DNA from: Parashewanella spongiae
GTDB taxonomy: Bacteria > Pseudomonadota > Gammaproteobacteria > Enterobacterales > Shewanellaceae
Assembly (NCBI RefSeq): GCF_004358345.1
Contig: NZ_CP037952.1
Location: forward strand, 4,712,001-4,776,000
DNA length: 64,000 nucleotides
Direction: 5' to 3'
The position numbers and the translations under genes are program-made. Position 1 is the stretch's first letter. Each line of letters starts with the position of its first letter. This document shows positions 56,035 to 64,000 of the stretch, piece by piece. The notes beneath the pieces are model-generated. The model saw nothing but the letters and a program-made list of their open reading frames with translations. It was not told the origin of the DNA and ran no database searches.

Positions 56035-56550
56035 TTAGAAACCTAGTTTTTCGATAATTTGATTTGCAACAGCTTTAGCACTTTGATCGTCAGTTTTGAC
56101 AACCACATCGGCAATTTCTTCGTAAAGCGGATTACGTGTCGTGGCTAATGCTTCTAATACTTCGCGAGGATCATCAACTTGTAAAAGTGGACGACGTTTA
56201 TCGCGCTGTGTGCGTGCAACTTGCTTGTCGATTGTTGTTTCTAAATAAACAACAAATCCACGTGCTGACAAATGGTTGCGAGTCTCTTTACTCTCAATCG
56301 ATCCACCACCTGTTGCTAGCACAATACCTTGCTTTTCAGATAACTCTGAAATCACATTGGTTTCGCGCCGACGGAAACCTTCTTCGCCCTCAACGTCAAA
56401 GACCCAAGCAATATCAGCACCTGTACGGTGTTCTATTTCTTGGTCAGAATCGTGAAAATCTAAATGAAGCATCTGCGCCAAATGGCGACCTATAGTGCTT
56501 TTACCTGCGCCCATTGGGCCTATCAGAAAAATATTGCGTTTTTCAGCCAT
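56035..56550 (-). CDS. aroK: Shikimate kinase I
   Basis: A 171-residue kinase that phosphorylates shikimate. Walker A is [12 protein letters not shown] (11-22). The shikimate-binding parts are [22 protein letters not shown] and EGFRRRE, then GGGSI and the lid RDKRRPLL. It is close in length to E. coli AroK (173). It is first in the aroK-aroB unit, with pilQ upstream on the same strand. Confidence 0.97.
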   Translation of the reverse strand: MAEKRNIFLIGPMGAGKSTIGRHLAQMLHLDFHDSDQEIEHRTGADIAWVFDVEGEEGFRRRETNVISELSEKQGIVLATGGGSIESKETRNHLSARGFVVYLETTIDKQVARTQRDKRRPLLQVDDPREVLEALATTRNPLYEEIADVVVKTDDQSAKAVANQIIEKLGF

Positions 56551-56740
56551 GGTTGATACGTCTGAATCTTATGAAGTGTATGCCCATATCGATTTATGTT
56601 TAAACCGACCTAAATGTTACCTTGCTCTATATGAGACTTGACCACAGATTATCTCAGTTTATACCCATCAATGGCAAGTCAAGAACACGAAATATGCACG
56701 ATTTATCCAAGTTATGTGCTGTTCAATGGGTCATAGAAAT

Positions 56741-56772
56741 GACTAAGCCAGAGCTGACACTCTGGCTTAGTC
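56741..56772 (-). terminator. Strong hairpin terminator between pilQ and aroK
   Basis: Thirteen-base perfect arms GACTAAGCCAGAG and CTCTGGCTTAGTC with a 6-base loop, 18 bases beyond the pilQ stop. The T-tract is short, so it may need help, but the stem is the most stable in the region. Confidence 0.7.
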
Positions 56773-56790
56773 AATGTTAATTAAAAGATT

Positions 56791-58872
56791 TTATAGTTTC
56801 ATGTCGATGATTTTTGGTGTCACAAAAATAAGCAATTCTCTTCGCTCATTTCTTTTTTGAGTATTTCTAAACAGGTATCCTAAGTAAGGAATGTCGCCCA
56901 ATACAGGTACTTTATTAACATTATTGACAATTTGTTGCTGGTAAATCCCGCCAAGGACAATCGTTTGCCCATTTTTGACTAAGGCCTGTGTACCAATTCT
57001 CTGCGTATCAATAGATACGGCATTACCAACGGCTGTTGCGACGGTTTCACCTTTTGAGTCTTGAGTGATATTTAAATCTAAAATAATTCGATTATCAGGA
57101 GTGATTTGCGGTGTAACCTCAAGCAAAAGTACCGCTTTTTTAAAGGTGACCGATGTAGCGCCACTCGAAGTTGATTGAACAAAAGGAATTTCAACCCCTT
57201 GCTCAATGTAAGATTTTTGCTGATTTGAAGCTCTAAGTCTCGGGCTGGCTACTACTTCTGCTTTATCTTCTTGCTCTAAGGCACTTAGTTCCAAATCTAA
57301 CAAGGTGCCGTCGGCCAACTTTGCCACATGAAAAGCAATACTCGCAGCATTATTGTTACGAGCGGGTAAATTAACATTTAAGCGATCGTCTAAATTGGGA
57401 GTGATACCATTTGCAATGTCGTTAGCACCGATTAGCGTACCTGAAGTACCATCATCGCCCTGTTGATCACTAAATCCCCAACGAATACCTATATCTTCTG
57501 CAATGTTATCTCGCACCGTAACGACTCGCGCTTCAATCAATACCTGTCGAATTGGCACGTCCAATACTTTGACAAGCCGATGAATATTTTCTATCGATTC
57601 AGCCGTATCTTTAAGCAGTAACATATTAGTACGGGCATCAATGGCGACGGAACCACGCTTGGTGAGCAAAGTGGAGTCTTCATTCTTAAGTAATTCAGCT
57701 ATTGAAGCCGCTTTCGCGTAATTAATTTGAATGTACTCGGTATAAGTTGGTATTAACTCTTCAACTTCTTGTTTGCTTTTAAGTTGTTGGCTTTCACGGA
57801 TTGCAAGTTCTTCAGCTGGTGCAATCATTAATATATTGCCATCCAAGCGCTTGCCAAGCCCTTTAATTTGCAATATTTTCTCTAAAGCTTGATCCCACGG
57901 TACATCATCCAAGCGCAAAGTAATATCACCTTCAACAGTATCACTGGTAATCAAGTTAAAATTATTAAAGTTTGCAATGATTTGCAATGCTCTGCGCACG
58001 GATATATTTTGAAAATTGAGAGAAAAAGTTTTGCCTTTATAAGTTTTCTCTTCTTCGACGACAGAAACAATTTGTTTTTTATCTACATTAAGTTTGAGGG
58101 TGTTACCTTCTTGATTATAGTGGTAATCATAATCGCCCTCTACATCGACTAAAATTCTTGTGGTTAAGTCGTCACGAAAAGTTTCAAAACTATTGATAGG
58201 GGTATCAAAGTCTTTTACGTCAACGATATAGAGTAAATCATCATTGATTTCAGTGTTAAAGAGTTTTATTTCGAGCTTAGCGCCCACTTGTTCAATATTA
58301 GCGGCGACAGTATTGTTGTTTAATTCAATCAGTAATTCACTGCCGCCACTTTCAGCCCGTTTGAAGTCAATGTCTTTAATGCTATTAACAGAAACTTGTG
58401 TTTGCTGCTGGGTTTCTTGTTTCACTGCATCATTGATAGTAAGACGATAGCGATTTCCAATAGTTCGGCCTTGATAGGGCAAAACCTTGTCCATACTAAT
58501 GGTTAATTGCAGACTCGAACTCTGCTGCTCGACGATTAAGCCTTCAACGCCAACTTTATTTACTGAAAATTCATCTTTTTCTAAATCTGAAACGCTATCA
58601 GCAAACTGCAACACAAGTTGAATAGGATCTGTATTCACATCAACTCTAGGCACCGCAATGTCATTTTCAAACAAGAATTCGATTTCAAGTTGATGATCAA
58701 TCACAGCATGGTATTTAACATCGATTAAACGGTTAGCGCTAAAAGCTTGCGGAGCAAAGCCAATTAAAAATAGCAACCCCACAATGGATTGCAAAAATCT
58801 AGTTCGCAAACACTTGGCATGCAACAACCTTGTTGTCACCAATGAAGCTTTGTTAATGGCAGAAAATTCCAT
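56791..58872 (-). CDS. pilQ: Type IV pilus secretin PilQ
   Basis: A 693-residue outer-membrane secretin, the pore for the type IV pilus. A signal peptide with an extended n-region ends near FAPQAFSA (residue 46). Two AMIN domains (about 50-260) for peptidoglycan binding come next, then an STN/N0 domain with NISVRRALQIIANFNNFNLI, an N1 domain, and the secretin core with VASPRLRASNQQKSYIEQG and IVLGGIYQQQ. It is last in pilMNOPQ and is followed by a terminator. Length is as usual for Shewanella. Confidence 0.96.
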   Translation of the reverse strand: MEFSAINKASLVTTRLLHAKCLRTRFLQSIVGLLFLIGFAPQAFSANRLIDVKYHAVIDHQLEIEFLFENDIAVPRVDVNTDPIQLVLQFADSVSDLEKDEFSVNKVGVEGLIVEQQSSSLQLTISMDKVLPYQGRTIGNRYRLTINDAVKQETQQQTQVSVNSIKDIDFKRAESGGSELLIELNNNTVAANIEQVGAKLEIKLFNTEINDDLLYIVDVKDFDTPINSFETFRDDLTTRILVDVEGDYDYHYNQEGNTLKLNVDKKQIVSVVEEEKTYKGKTFSLNFQNISVRRALQIIANFNNFNLITSDTVEGDITLRLDDVPWDQALEKILQIKGLGKRLDGNILMIAPAEELAIRESQQLKSKQEVEELIPTYTEYIQINYAKAASIAELLKNEDSTLLTKRGSVAIDARTNMLLLKDTAESIENIHRLVKVLDVPIRQVLIEARVVTVRDNIAEDIGIRWGFSDQQGDDGTSGTLIGANDIANGITPNLDDRLNVNLPARNNNAASIAFHVAKLADGTLLDLELSALEQEDKAEVVASPRLRASNQQKSYIEQGVEIPFVQSTSSGATSVTFKKAVLLLEVTPQITPDNRIILDLNITQDSKGETVATAVGNAVSIDTQRIGTQALVKNGQTIVLGGIYQQQIVNNVNKVPVLGDIPYLGYLFRNTQKRNERRELLIFVTPKIIDMKL

Positions 58873-58891
58873 TGTTCTTATCCTTTGCTCT

Positions 58892-59407
58892 CTACTTACT
58901 TGTTAATTCCATTGTGCTGACTCTTTCAGTCCAGCATCCAGAACCATCAGGAATTAATTCAACGATGTTCACGTGTTGTTTAGTCACGTTCACTATTTTC
59001 CCGTGATACAAGCCTAAATGCTCACCCACTCCTACTTGATAAACACTATCAGCTCCTGCCTCAATTAATGCCCAAACTTTTCCATTGGAACTTAGTGTTC
59101 CACGCATTTTTAAGTTATCTAACGCGTACGTTTCTAATTGGCCTTTTCGGCGTTTCAAATTCGGTTGTAAACAATTTTTACTCAAATCAACCGCTTCTTC
59201 TGTCAACTCTCTTGAAGGTGGTACAAACGGGCTGCGCAACAGCTCAGCTTGATATGGGTAGTGTTCAAACCGTGGAGCCTTTTTTACTGTAGGAATATGT
59301 GCAACATGTTGGGCTTTCGTAGTTGTCACAAACAGCTCAAGATCGGTGCGTTCATTCGAACAGCCCACTAATACAAAAATAATTAATCCCAGAAAAAGAA
59401 TACGCAT
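58892..59407 (-). CDS. pilP: Type IV pilus assembly lipoprotein PilP
   Basis: A 171-residue lipoprotein with lipobox LVGC (Cys about residue 16). A short disordered stretch precedes the HR beta-domain, with LKMRGTLSSNGKVWALIEAG and YQVGVGEHLGLYHGKIV. PilP connects the PilMNO inner-membrane complex to the PilQ secretin in the periplasm. It overlaps pilO by one base and lies 19 bases before pilQ. Confidence 0.95.
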   Translation of the reverse strand: MRILFLGLIIFVLVGCSNERTDLELFVTTTKAQHVAHIPTVKKAPRFEHYPYQAELLRSPFVPPSRELTEEAVDLSKNCLQPNLKRRKGQLETYALDNLKMRGTLSSNGKVWALIEAGADSVYQVGVGEHLGLYHGKIVNVTKQHVNIVELIPDGSGCWTERVSTMELTSK

Positions 59408-60021
59408 TATTTATTCTCCTTCTTTTTCGGAGAGACTTCATTCTGCTCTGTGAAGCGATATGTTTTTGCCAGAATTTCCATCGCCAATTTGCCGGATTTA
59501 TCTCTTTGAATCGTAAAGTCATGAAGACTCACAATTCTGGGTAATTTAGCCACACTCCCTACCATGTCACCGATTTGATGATAGTCACCAACGACCGACA
59601 TGTTAATTGGAAATTCAATATAGAAATCTTTTGGAATTTCATCATCCCAATTTAAGCTATTAATTTTTAATCCTGAGTCTGTTGCAACAAAGGTTAAATC
59701 ATCGACAAGGCCCGGCATTTCATTCTGTGACGGCAACATTTTCAACAATTCAGAAAATTGTTCTTCCATCTGAGCCAACTGCTCTCGGTACAATTTTAAA
59801 TTAGCAGCCATTTGATATTTAAATTTAAAATCTTTGCGCAATTGAATCTCTTTGTCTTGCATTCGACCCAAACTGTCTATCTCGTCAGAAATAAACAAAA
59901 AGTAACTGGCCACAAATACAATTAATGACACTATCACAGCAAAAACCACTTTTACTTGATTAGGCCAAACGCCAATATTTTCAAAATCAACATCATTAAA
60001 CTGACTTATATCAAACTTCAT
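59407..60021 (-). CDS. pilO: Type IV pilus inner-membrane protein PilO
   Basis: A 204-residue bitopic protein: short cytoplasmic start, membrane helix at about 26-46 (VVFAVIVSLIVFVASYFLFI), a coiled-coil stretch (52-95) and a periplasmic ferredoxin-like domain with LLKMLPSQNEMPGLVDDL. It pairs with PilN to form the alignment complex. It overlaps pilN by 4 bases. Confidence 0.95.
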   Translation of the reverse strand: MKFDISQFNDVDFENIGVWPNQVKVVFAVIVSLIVFVASYFLFISDEIDSLGRMQDKEIQLRKDFKFKYQMAANLKLYREQLAQMEEQFSELLKMLPSQNEMPGLVDDLTFVATDSGLKINSLNWDDEIPKDFYIEFPINMSVVGDYHQIGDMVGSVAKLPRIVSLHDFTIQRDKSGKLAMEILAKTYRFTEQNEVSPKKKENK

Positions 60022-60599
60022 TTCGCCACCTCTTTAGCTGGTAACGACATCGAAAGATCTTTATCCACGATTCTTATGCTGGTACTGAATTTGTGTAATT
60101 GCCTATTTTCAGTCTCTTTTAAAACAATCTCTTTCATTGAATAACTGTCAAGCCATTTAGAGGTTTCTACTTTTCTCATCATATTGGTGACATGATTATT
60201 CGACTCACTTAGACCCTCTATCCAGAGTAAATTGCCTTTTTTCTCGATATTGGATAAATAAATTCCAGGGGGAACGATGCGAACAAGTTCATCCAAAACA
60301 CGTGTTGGTAAATTTCTGGCTTGCTGTAAATCTAAAATAATATCAGTGCGACGTTCAATATTTTCTCGTCGCTTGGTGATCGCGCGAATTTCTTGAATTT
60401 GAGTTTCAAGCAATTGAATTTCTGACTTTAGATATGTATTTCTGTCACGCTGTTCATCTTTCATCATGCCAATGAATCCCATGACTGAGTAAACCATAAG
60501 GCTTGAAAAAATAAACACTAAGGCTAATATTCCAAGGTAATCACGCTTCTTTTTTTCCCTAGCTTCTTCCCGCCAAGGCAACAGGTTTACGTTCGCCAT
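60018..60599 (-). CDS. pilN: Type IV pilus inner-membrane protein PilN
   Basis: A 193-residue protein. The start is placed at ATG 60599, giving the conserved PilM-docking tail MANVNLLPWREEAREKKKRD; a frame opening ten codons earlier lies inside pilM. The membrane helix is about 22-43, followed by a coiled coil and a periplasmic ferredoxin-like domain. The first 13 bases overlap the end of pilM. INLLPWR-type motif binding in the PilM groove is established for the family. Confidence 0.95.
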   Translation of the reverse strand: MANVNLLPWREEAREKKKRDYLGILALVFIFSSLMVYSVMGFIGMMKDEQRDRNTYLKSEIQLLETQIQEIRAITKRRENIERRTDIILDLQQARNLPTRVLDELVRIVPPGIYLSNIEKKGNLLWIEGLSESNNHVTNMMRKVETSKWLDSYSMKEIVLKETENRQLHKFSTSIRIVDKDLSMSLPAKEVAK

Positions 60600-61666
60600 G
60601 GTGAATAGCTCCTTAGTGCAAGTCCACACGCCATCATATATTTGCTGATGTTATGTTGAAGAATTCCTTTATCTTTATCGTCGGCGGTTAAACACCCCTT
60701 AAAAGGATCTGCAATGATTGTGTGAATACCAAGTTCATTAGTTGCAAGATTAGCCATGCCTTCTAGCTTTGCTGTTCCACCCGACAAAACGATGTAGTCC
60801 ACTTTTTCATTACCACTTGATGAGCAATAAATTTGCAGTGTCCGTTTAATTTGTTGCAGCAGTTGAGTTTGAAAAGGAGACAGGACTTCAAACATATAAT
60901 CACGGGGCAGCTCACCAGTGGTTTTCGCGAGCTCAGCATCCTCGTATGACATATCGTAAAAAGACTGAATGGATTGAGTGAATTGTTCACCGCCAAAGGT
61001 TTGCTCTCGAATAAAACTGGTGTCACCATTATCTACAACGGCAAAAGTGGTGATATTGGCACCTACATCGACCATCGCAATAATTTTATTGGCGGCTCCA
61101 TCGGGTAACTGATCCACAATAAGTTCTGACGAACGACCTAGTGCGAAACCTTCAACATCAATCACTTTAGCTTCAAGATCGACACTATCTAACGCATCAA
61201 CTTTAGCATCTACATTTTCTGTTCGGCATGCACTCAGTAGTACATCAACTTTACTTGGATCGGCGCGGTTTGAGCCAAGCACTTCAAAATCGATACTCAC
61301 TTCATCGAGTGAGTAAGGGATTAAATGATCTGCTTCAACATCGATTTCAGCTTCTAACTCTTCGTCATTTAATGAGGCATCCATATAAATGACTTTCGTC
61401 ATCACCGCTGAACCAGAAACAGCTGCAGCAGCATATTTAACGCCTTTAGGTAATCGCCTTTTGATGAGTTCTAAACATTCAACAACTGCTTCTGAATCAC
61501 GAATATCATGATCCATTACTGATCCTTTTTTAACTGGAACAGTAATACAATTGTTAATTTTGTATCCATCCGTTGTTTTACTCAGCAAAATAGCTTTTAT
61601 TTCATGGGAACCAACATCGATCCCGACCATCTGCGGAGCCAAACGAGTCCATAAGTTTGCAAGCAT
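60587..61666 (-). CDS. pilM: Type IV pilus actin-like ATPase PilM
   Basis: A 359-residue cytoplasmic actin-like protein that binds the PilN N-terminus and forms the inner base of the pilus machine. Nucleotide-binding motifs are IDVGSHEIKAILL at the start, AMVDVGANITTFAVV (second phosphate loop) and YIVLSGGTAKLEGM (adenosine motif). It is first gene of pilMNOPQ, divergent from mrcA, the order found in most gammaproteobacteria. Confidence 0.96.
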   Translation of the reverse strand: MLANLWTRLAPQMVGIDVGSHEIKAILLSKTTDGYKINNCITVPVKKGSVMDHDIRDSEAVVECLELIKRRLPKGVKYAAAAVSGSAVMTKVIYMDASLNDEELEAEIDVEADHLIPYSLDEVSIDFEVLGSNRADPSKVDVLLSACRTENVDAKVDALDSVDLEAKVIDVEGFALGRSSELIVDQLPDGAANKIIAMVDVGANITTFAVVDNGDTSFIREQTFGGEQFTQSIQSFYDMSYEDAELAKTTGELPRDYMFEVLSPFQTQLLQQIKRTLQIYCSSSGNEKVDYIVLSGGTAKLEGMANLATNELGIHTIIADPFKGCLTADDKDKGILQHNISKYMMACGLALRSYSPWRT

Positions 61667-61996
61667 AGTTGGTTATCACTTAAGCGTTAATATTCAAAAT
61701 CAGGTTATTATAATACAGGCATGTTATCTTTTATCGAATAAGATGTTCAATAATTATGCATTTAACAGAATGTTTCTCAATAATTATTTTTCATTTTGTA
61801 TACTTTTTATCAGCTTTTGCGATCAAACACCATAACTTAATGTCCATTTAACAATAAATTCATTAGCTTAAACGAAAAAAGCGTCAACTTTTTTTCAAAG
61901 AATGGGATATTGACGTTTTAGAATCCATCATCCACATTTTTGATTTTTATGTTTATACTAACGCGTTACTTATTACACTATTTGGAATAAAATCAA
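61667..61996. promoter_or_regulatory. Divergent promoter region of pilM and mrcA
   Basis: A 330-bp AT-rich gap with no gene, no MITE and no terminator. It must hold the promoters of pilMNOPQ (leftward) and mrcA (rightward). I could not pick unambiguous -35/-10 boxes. It is one of the few gaps in the second half of the window that stayed free of repeats. Confidence 0.5.
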
Positions 61997-64000
61997 GTGA
62001 AATGGCTAAAACGCATTGGAATTATTTTCACAAGTCTACTACTGCTTGGAATAGGTTCTATTGCGGCAGCTTATTTTTACGTACTCCCTGATTTACCTGA
62101 TGTTGCAACCTTAAAAACCATTCAATTGCAAACACCACTGCGCATCTACAGCCGTGATGGCAAGTTGATCTCTCAATTTGGAGAAAAACGCCGTATTCCC
62201 TTAAAGTTAGAACAAATCCCTAAGCCATTATTGCAGGCATTTCTAGCTACAGAAGATGCGCGGTTTTATGAGCACGGTGGTGTTGACCCTATCGGAGTAT
62301 TACGTTCCGCATTTGTATTGCTCAGTACTGGTCAAAGGAAACAGGGGGCCAGTACCATCACGATGCAAGTCGCAAGGAACTTTTTTCTTACCCGTGAAAA
62401 AACCATCATTCGAAAAATAAAAGAAATTTTTATTTCTATTCATATAGAACAATTGCTCACTAAAGATGAAATCTTAGAGCTTTACGTCAACCGAATTTTT
62501 CTTGGTCACCGCGCATACGGTGTCGGTGCCGCTGCTCAAGTTTATTACGGAAAAAACGTTAATGCGCTTACTCTACCTGAAATGGCTGTAATTGCTGGCA
62601 TTCCAAAAGCCCCATCAACAACGAATCCGATTTCTTACCCAACCCGAGCCATCTCACGTCGAAATATTGTTTTATTTAGATTAAAAGAAGTCGGCGATAT
62701 TTCCGAAGCACAGTATGTAGAAGCTATAAAAACACCCAATACGGCTTCATATCACGGTGCTGAAATCGACCTTTATGCTCCTTATATCTCTGAAATGGCA
62801 AGAGACTATATGGTACAAAAGTATGGTGAAGAACAAGCGTATACGGGGGGTTACAATGTTTACACTACCATCTCATCAAAAATACAAATAGCCGCCCAAG
62901 CAGCACTAAGAAATAATGTTTATGCTTACGATCAACGCCATGGCTATAGAGGCCCCTACAAAGTGTTGTGGGATTCAAGTCTGCCTGAAATGATCCAACC
63001 TGAAGTCGACATTATCCAATCGAAACTTAAAGCAACATCGAACGTACAAGATTTAATACCTGTCGCCGTGATCAGTGTTACAGAACAAAAAGTTCATGTC
63101 ATAGATAAAACAGGAAAAAGCTATTGGATTGAATGGGACGGCTTAAAGTGGGCTCGTTCATTTATATCGGATACTCGCCAAGGCTCCGCGCCAAAGAGCG
63201 CATTTGATATTGTCAAAGTGGGTGAGCAAGTTTGGATTAGAGTGGTTAATGGAGCATATCAATTGGCACAATTGCCAAGCGTGTCCAGTGCCGTCGTGAC
63301 ACTGGATCCTTACAATGGTTCGATACAAGCGCTAGTTGGTGGGTATTCCTTTAGCCAAAGCCAATATAATCGAGTTACCCAAGCGAAACGCCAATTAGGT
63401 TCAAATATTAAACCTTTTGTTTATAGCGCTACTTTAGAAAAAGGCTACACACTCGCAACCTTAATTAATAATGCACCAATTAATGAACCAGACACTCGAC
63501 AAGGCATTGCATGGCGGCCAAAGAACTCTCCTGATGTTTACGGCGGCCCAACTAGATTGAGAGAGGGATTGGCGAAATCAATAAACGTCATGGCGGTTCG
63601 AGCTATGCGCCTAGCTGGACTCACATCAACTCGTCAACAATTGCTTGATTTTGGATTCAATCCTGATGATATTCCTCGTAATGAGTCTATTGCGCTAGGT
63701 TCCCCTTCTGTTACCCCTTTGCAAGTCGTTCGTGCATTCAGTACCTTCGCGAATGGCGGCTTTTTAGTTGAACCATTCTACATTGATAAAATCACCGATC
63801 CGCACGGTGAAACCATTGAACAAGCTATACCTACAATTGCTTGTAAAAATGAAATATCGCAAGCTCAAGCTGATGATCCGTGGGCAGAAACTTTTGCGGC
63901 AATGTCTGAAGAGCATGGGATAGTTACCGAAGAAGAGCATAAAGAAAACCTTAGTTGCGAAATTGATAGCGAATTTCGCTATGCTGAACAAGTTATCTCA
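61997..64000 (+). CDS. mrcA: Penicillin-binding protein 1A, N-terminal part
   Basis: The frame is open to the right edge with 668 visible codons, so the gene is cut by the window. PBP1a is a bifunctional peptidoglycan synthase activated by LpoA (also in this window). The start is GTG 61997 with a GGAAT ribosome site; it gives a short cytoplasmic start and a membrane anchor (IGIIFTSLLLLGIGSIAAAYF). The glycosyltransferase domain has ATEDARFYEHGGVDP (catalytic Glu) and GASTITMQVARNFF. The transpeptidase domain has SxxK in QLGSNIKPFVYSATLEK and SxN in KSINVMAVRAM. The KTG motif must lie beyond the edge. Confidence 0.96.
   Translation, partial: MKWLKRIGIIFTSLLLLGIGSIAAAYFYVLPDLPDVATLKTIQLQTPLRIYSRDGKLISQFGEKRRIPLKLEQIPKPLLQAFLATEDARFYEHGGVDPIGVLRSAFVLLSTGQRKQGASTITMQVARNFFLTREKTIIRKIKEIFISIHIEQLLTKDEILELYVNRIFLGHRAYGVGAAAQVYYGKNVNALTLPEMAVIAGIPKAPSTTNPISYPTRAISRRNIVLFRLKEVGDISEAQYVEAIKTPNTASYHGAEIDLYAPYISEMARDYMVQKYGEEQAYTGGYNVYTTISSKIQIAAQAALRNNVYAYDQRHGYRGPYKVLWDSSLPEMIQPEVDIIQSKLKATSNVQDLIPVAVISVTEQKVHVIDKTGKSYWIEWDGLKWARSFISDTRQGSAPKSAFDIVKVGEQVWIRVVNGAYQLAQLPSVSSAVVTLDPYNGSIQALVGGYSFSQSQYNRVTQAKRQLGSNIKPFVYSATLEKGYTLATLINNAPINEPDTRQGIAWRPKNSPDVYGGPTRLREGLAKSINVMAVRAMRLAGLTSTRQQLLDFGFNPDDIPRNESIALGSPSVTPLQVVRAFSTFANGGFLVEPFYIDKITDPHGETIEQAIPTIACKNEISQAQADDPWAETFAAMSEEHGIVTEEEHKENLSCEIDSEFRYAEQVIS

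Overview
The window comes from a marine-type gammaproteobacterium of the Shewanellaceae (Shewanella or a near relative such as Parashewanella; this is inferred from gene order and protein style, not proven). The blocks pilMNOPQ-aroK-aroB-damX-dam-rpe-gph-trpS with divergent mrcA, rsmI/lpoA-yraN-diaA-dolP, and uvrA divergent from an MFS transporter followed by ssb are all standard for that group. Base composition is AT-rich to moderate.

Layout. 1-7.8 kb: the end of a type VI secretion cluster (tssG tail, FHA protein, tssJ, tssK, tssL, tssM), all on the plus strand. 7.9-13.6 kb: an orphan protein, an HDOD protein, an S9 peptidase lipoprotein behind pabA/trpG, and a small secreted protein. 13.6-20.8 kb: an accessory island with a 1293-residue protein holding ten 41-residue repeats and a nuclear-localisation-like basic patch, IS200/IS605 debris, an MFS (ArsJ-like) remnant, a HAD-fold protein and several MITE-like elements. 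20.9-30.1 kb: core genes deaD, uvrA, an MFS pump and ssb, with two orphan proteins between them. 30.1-33.6 kb: a repeat-rich stretch with a secreted protein, a Ser-rich protein, another IS200 remnant, a DDE-transposase remnant and nested MITEs. 33.6-36.0 kb: a two-gene aminotransferase/ATP-grasp operon. 36.0-41.1 kb: an RND efflux operon with its TetR regulator and two matching palindromes. 41.2-44.0 kb: a MITE and a group II intron whose reverse transcriptase is frameshifted. 44.0-64.0 kb: core genes for rRNA methylation, envelope synthesis, Trp-tRNA charging, Dam methylation, the shikimate pathway, type IV pili and PBP1a (cut by the window end).

The main non-gene theme is dispersed short repeats. 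There are at least three MITE-like families (called A, B and C here) with clear terminal inverted repeats, and a roughly 31-bp hairpin module that occurs inside them and elsewhere. Many copies sit directly against, or supply, the stop codon of a host gene (the HDOD gene, the 121-residue membrane protein, rsmI, trpS, the DUF2970 gene, aroB). One copy is nested in another with an apparent 4-bp target duplication. The most interesting coding feature is the 41-residue-repeat protein at 14241-18122, which has a short leader ORF just upstream.
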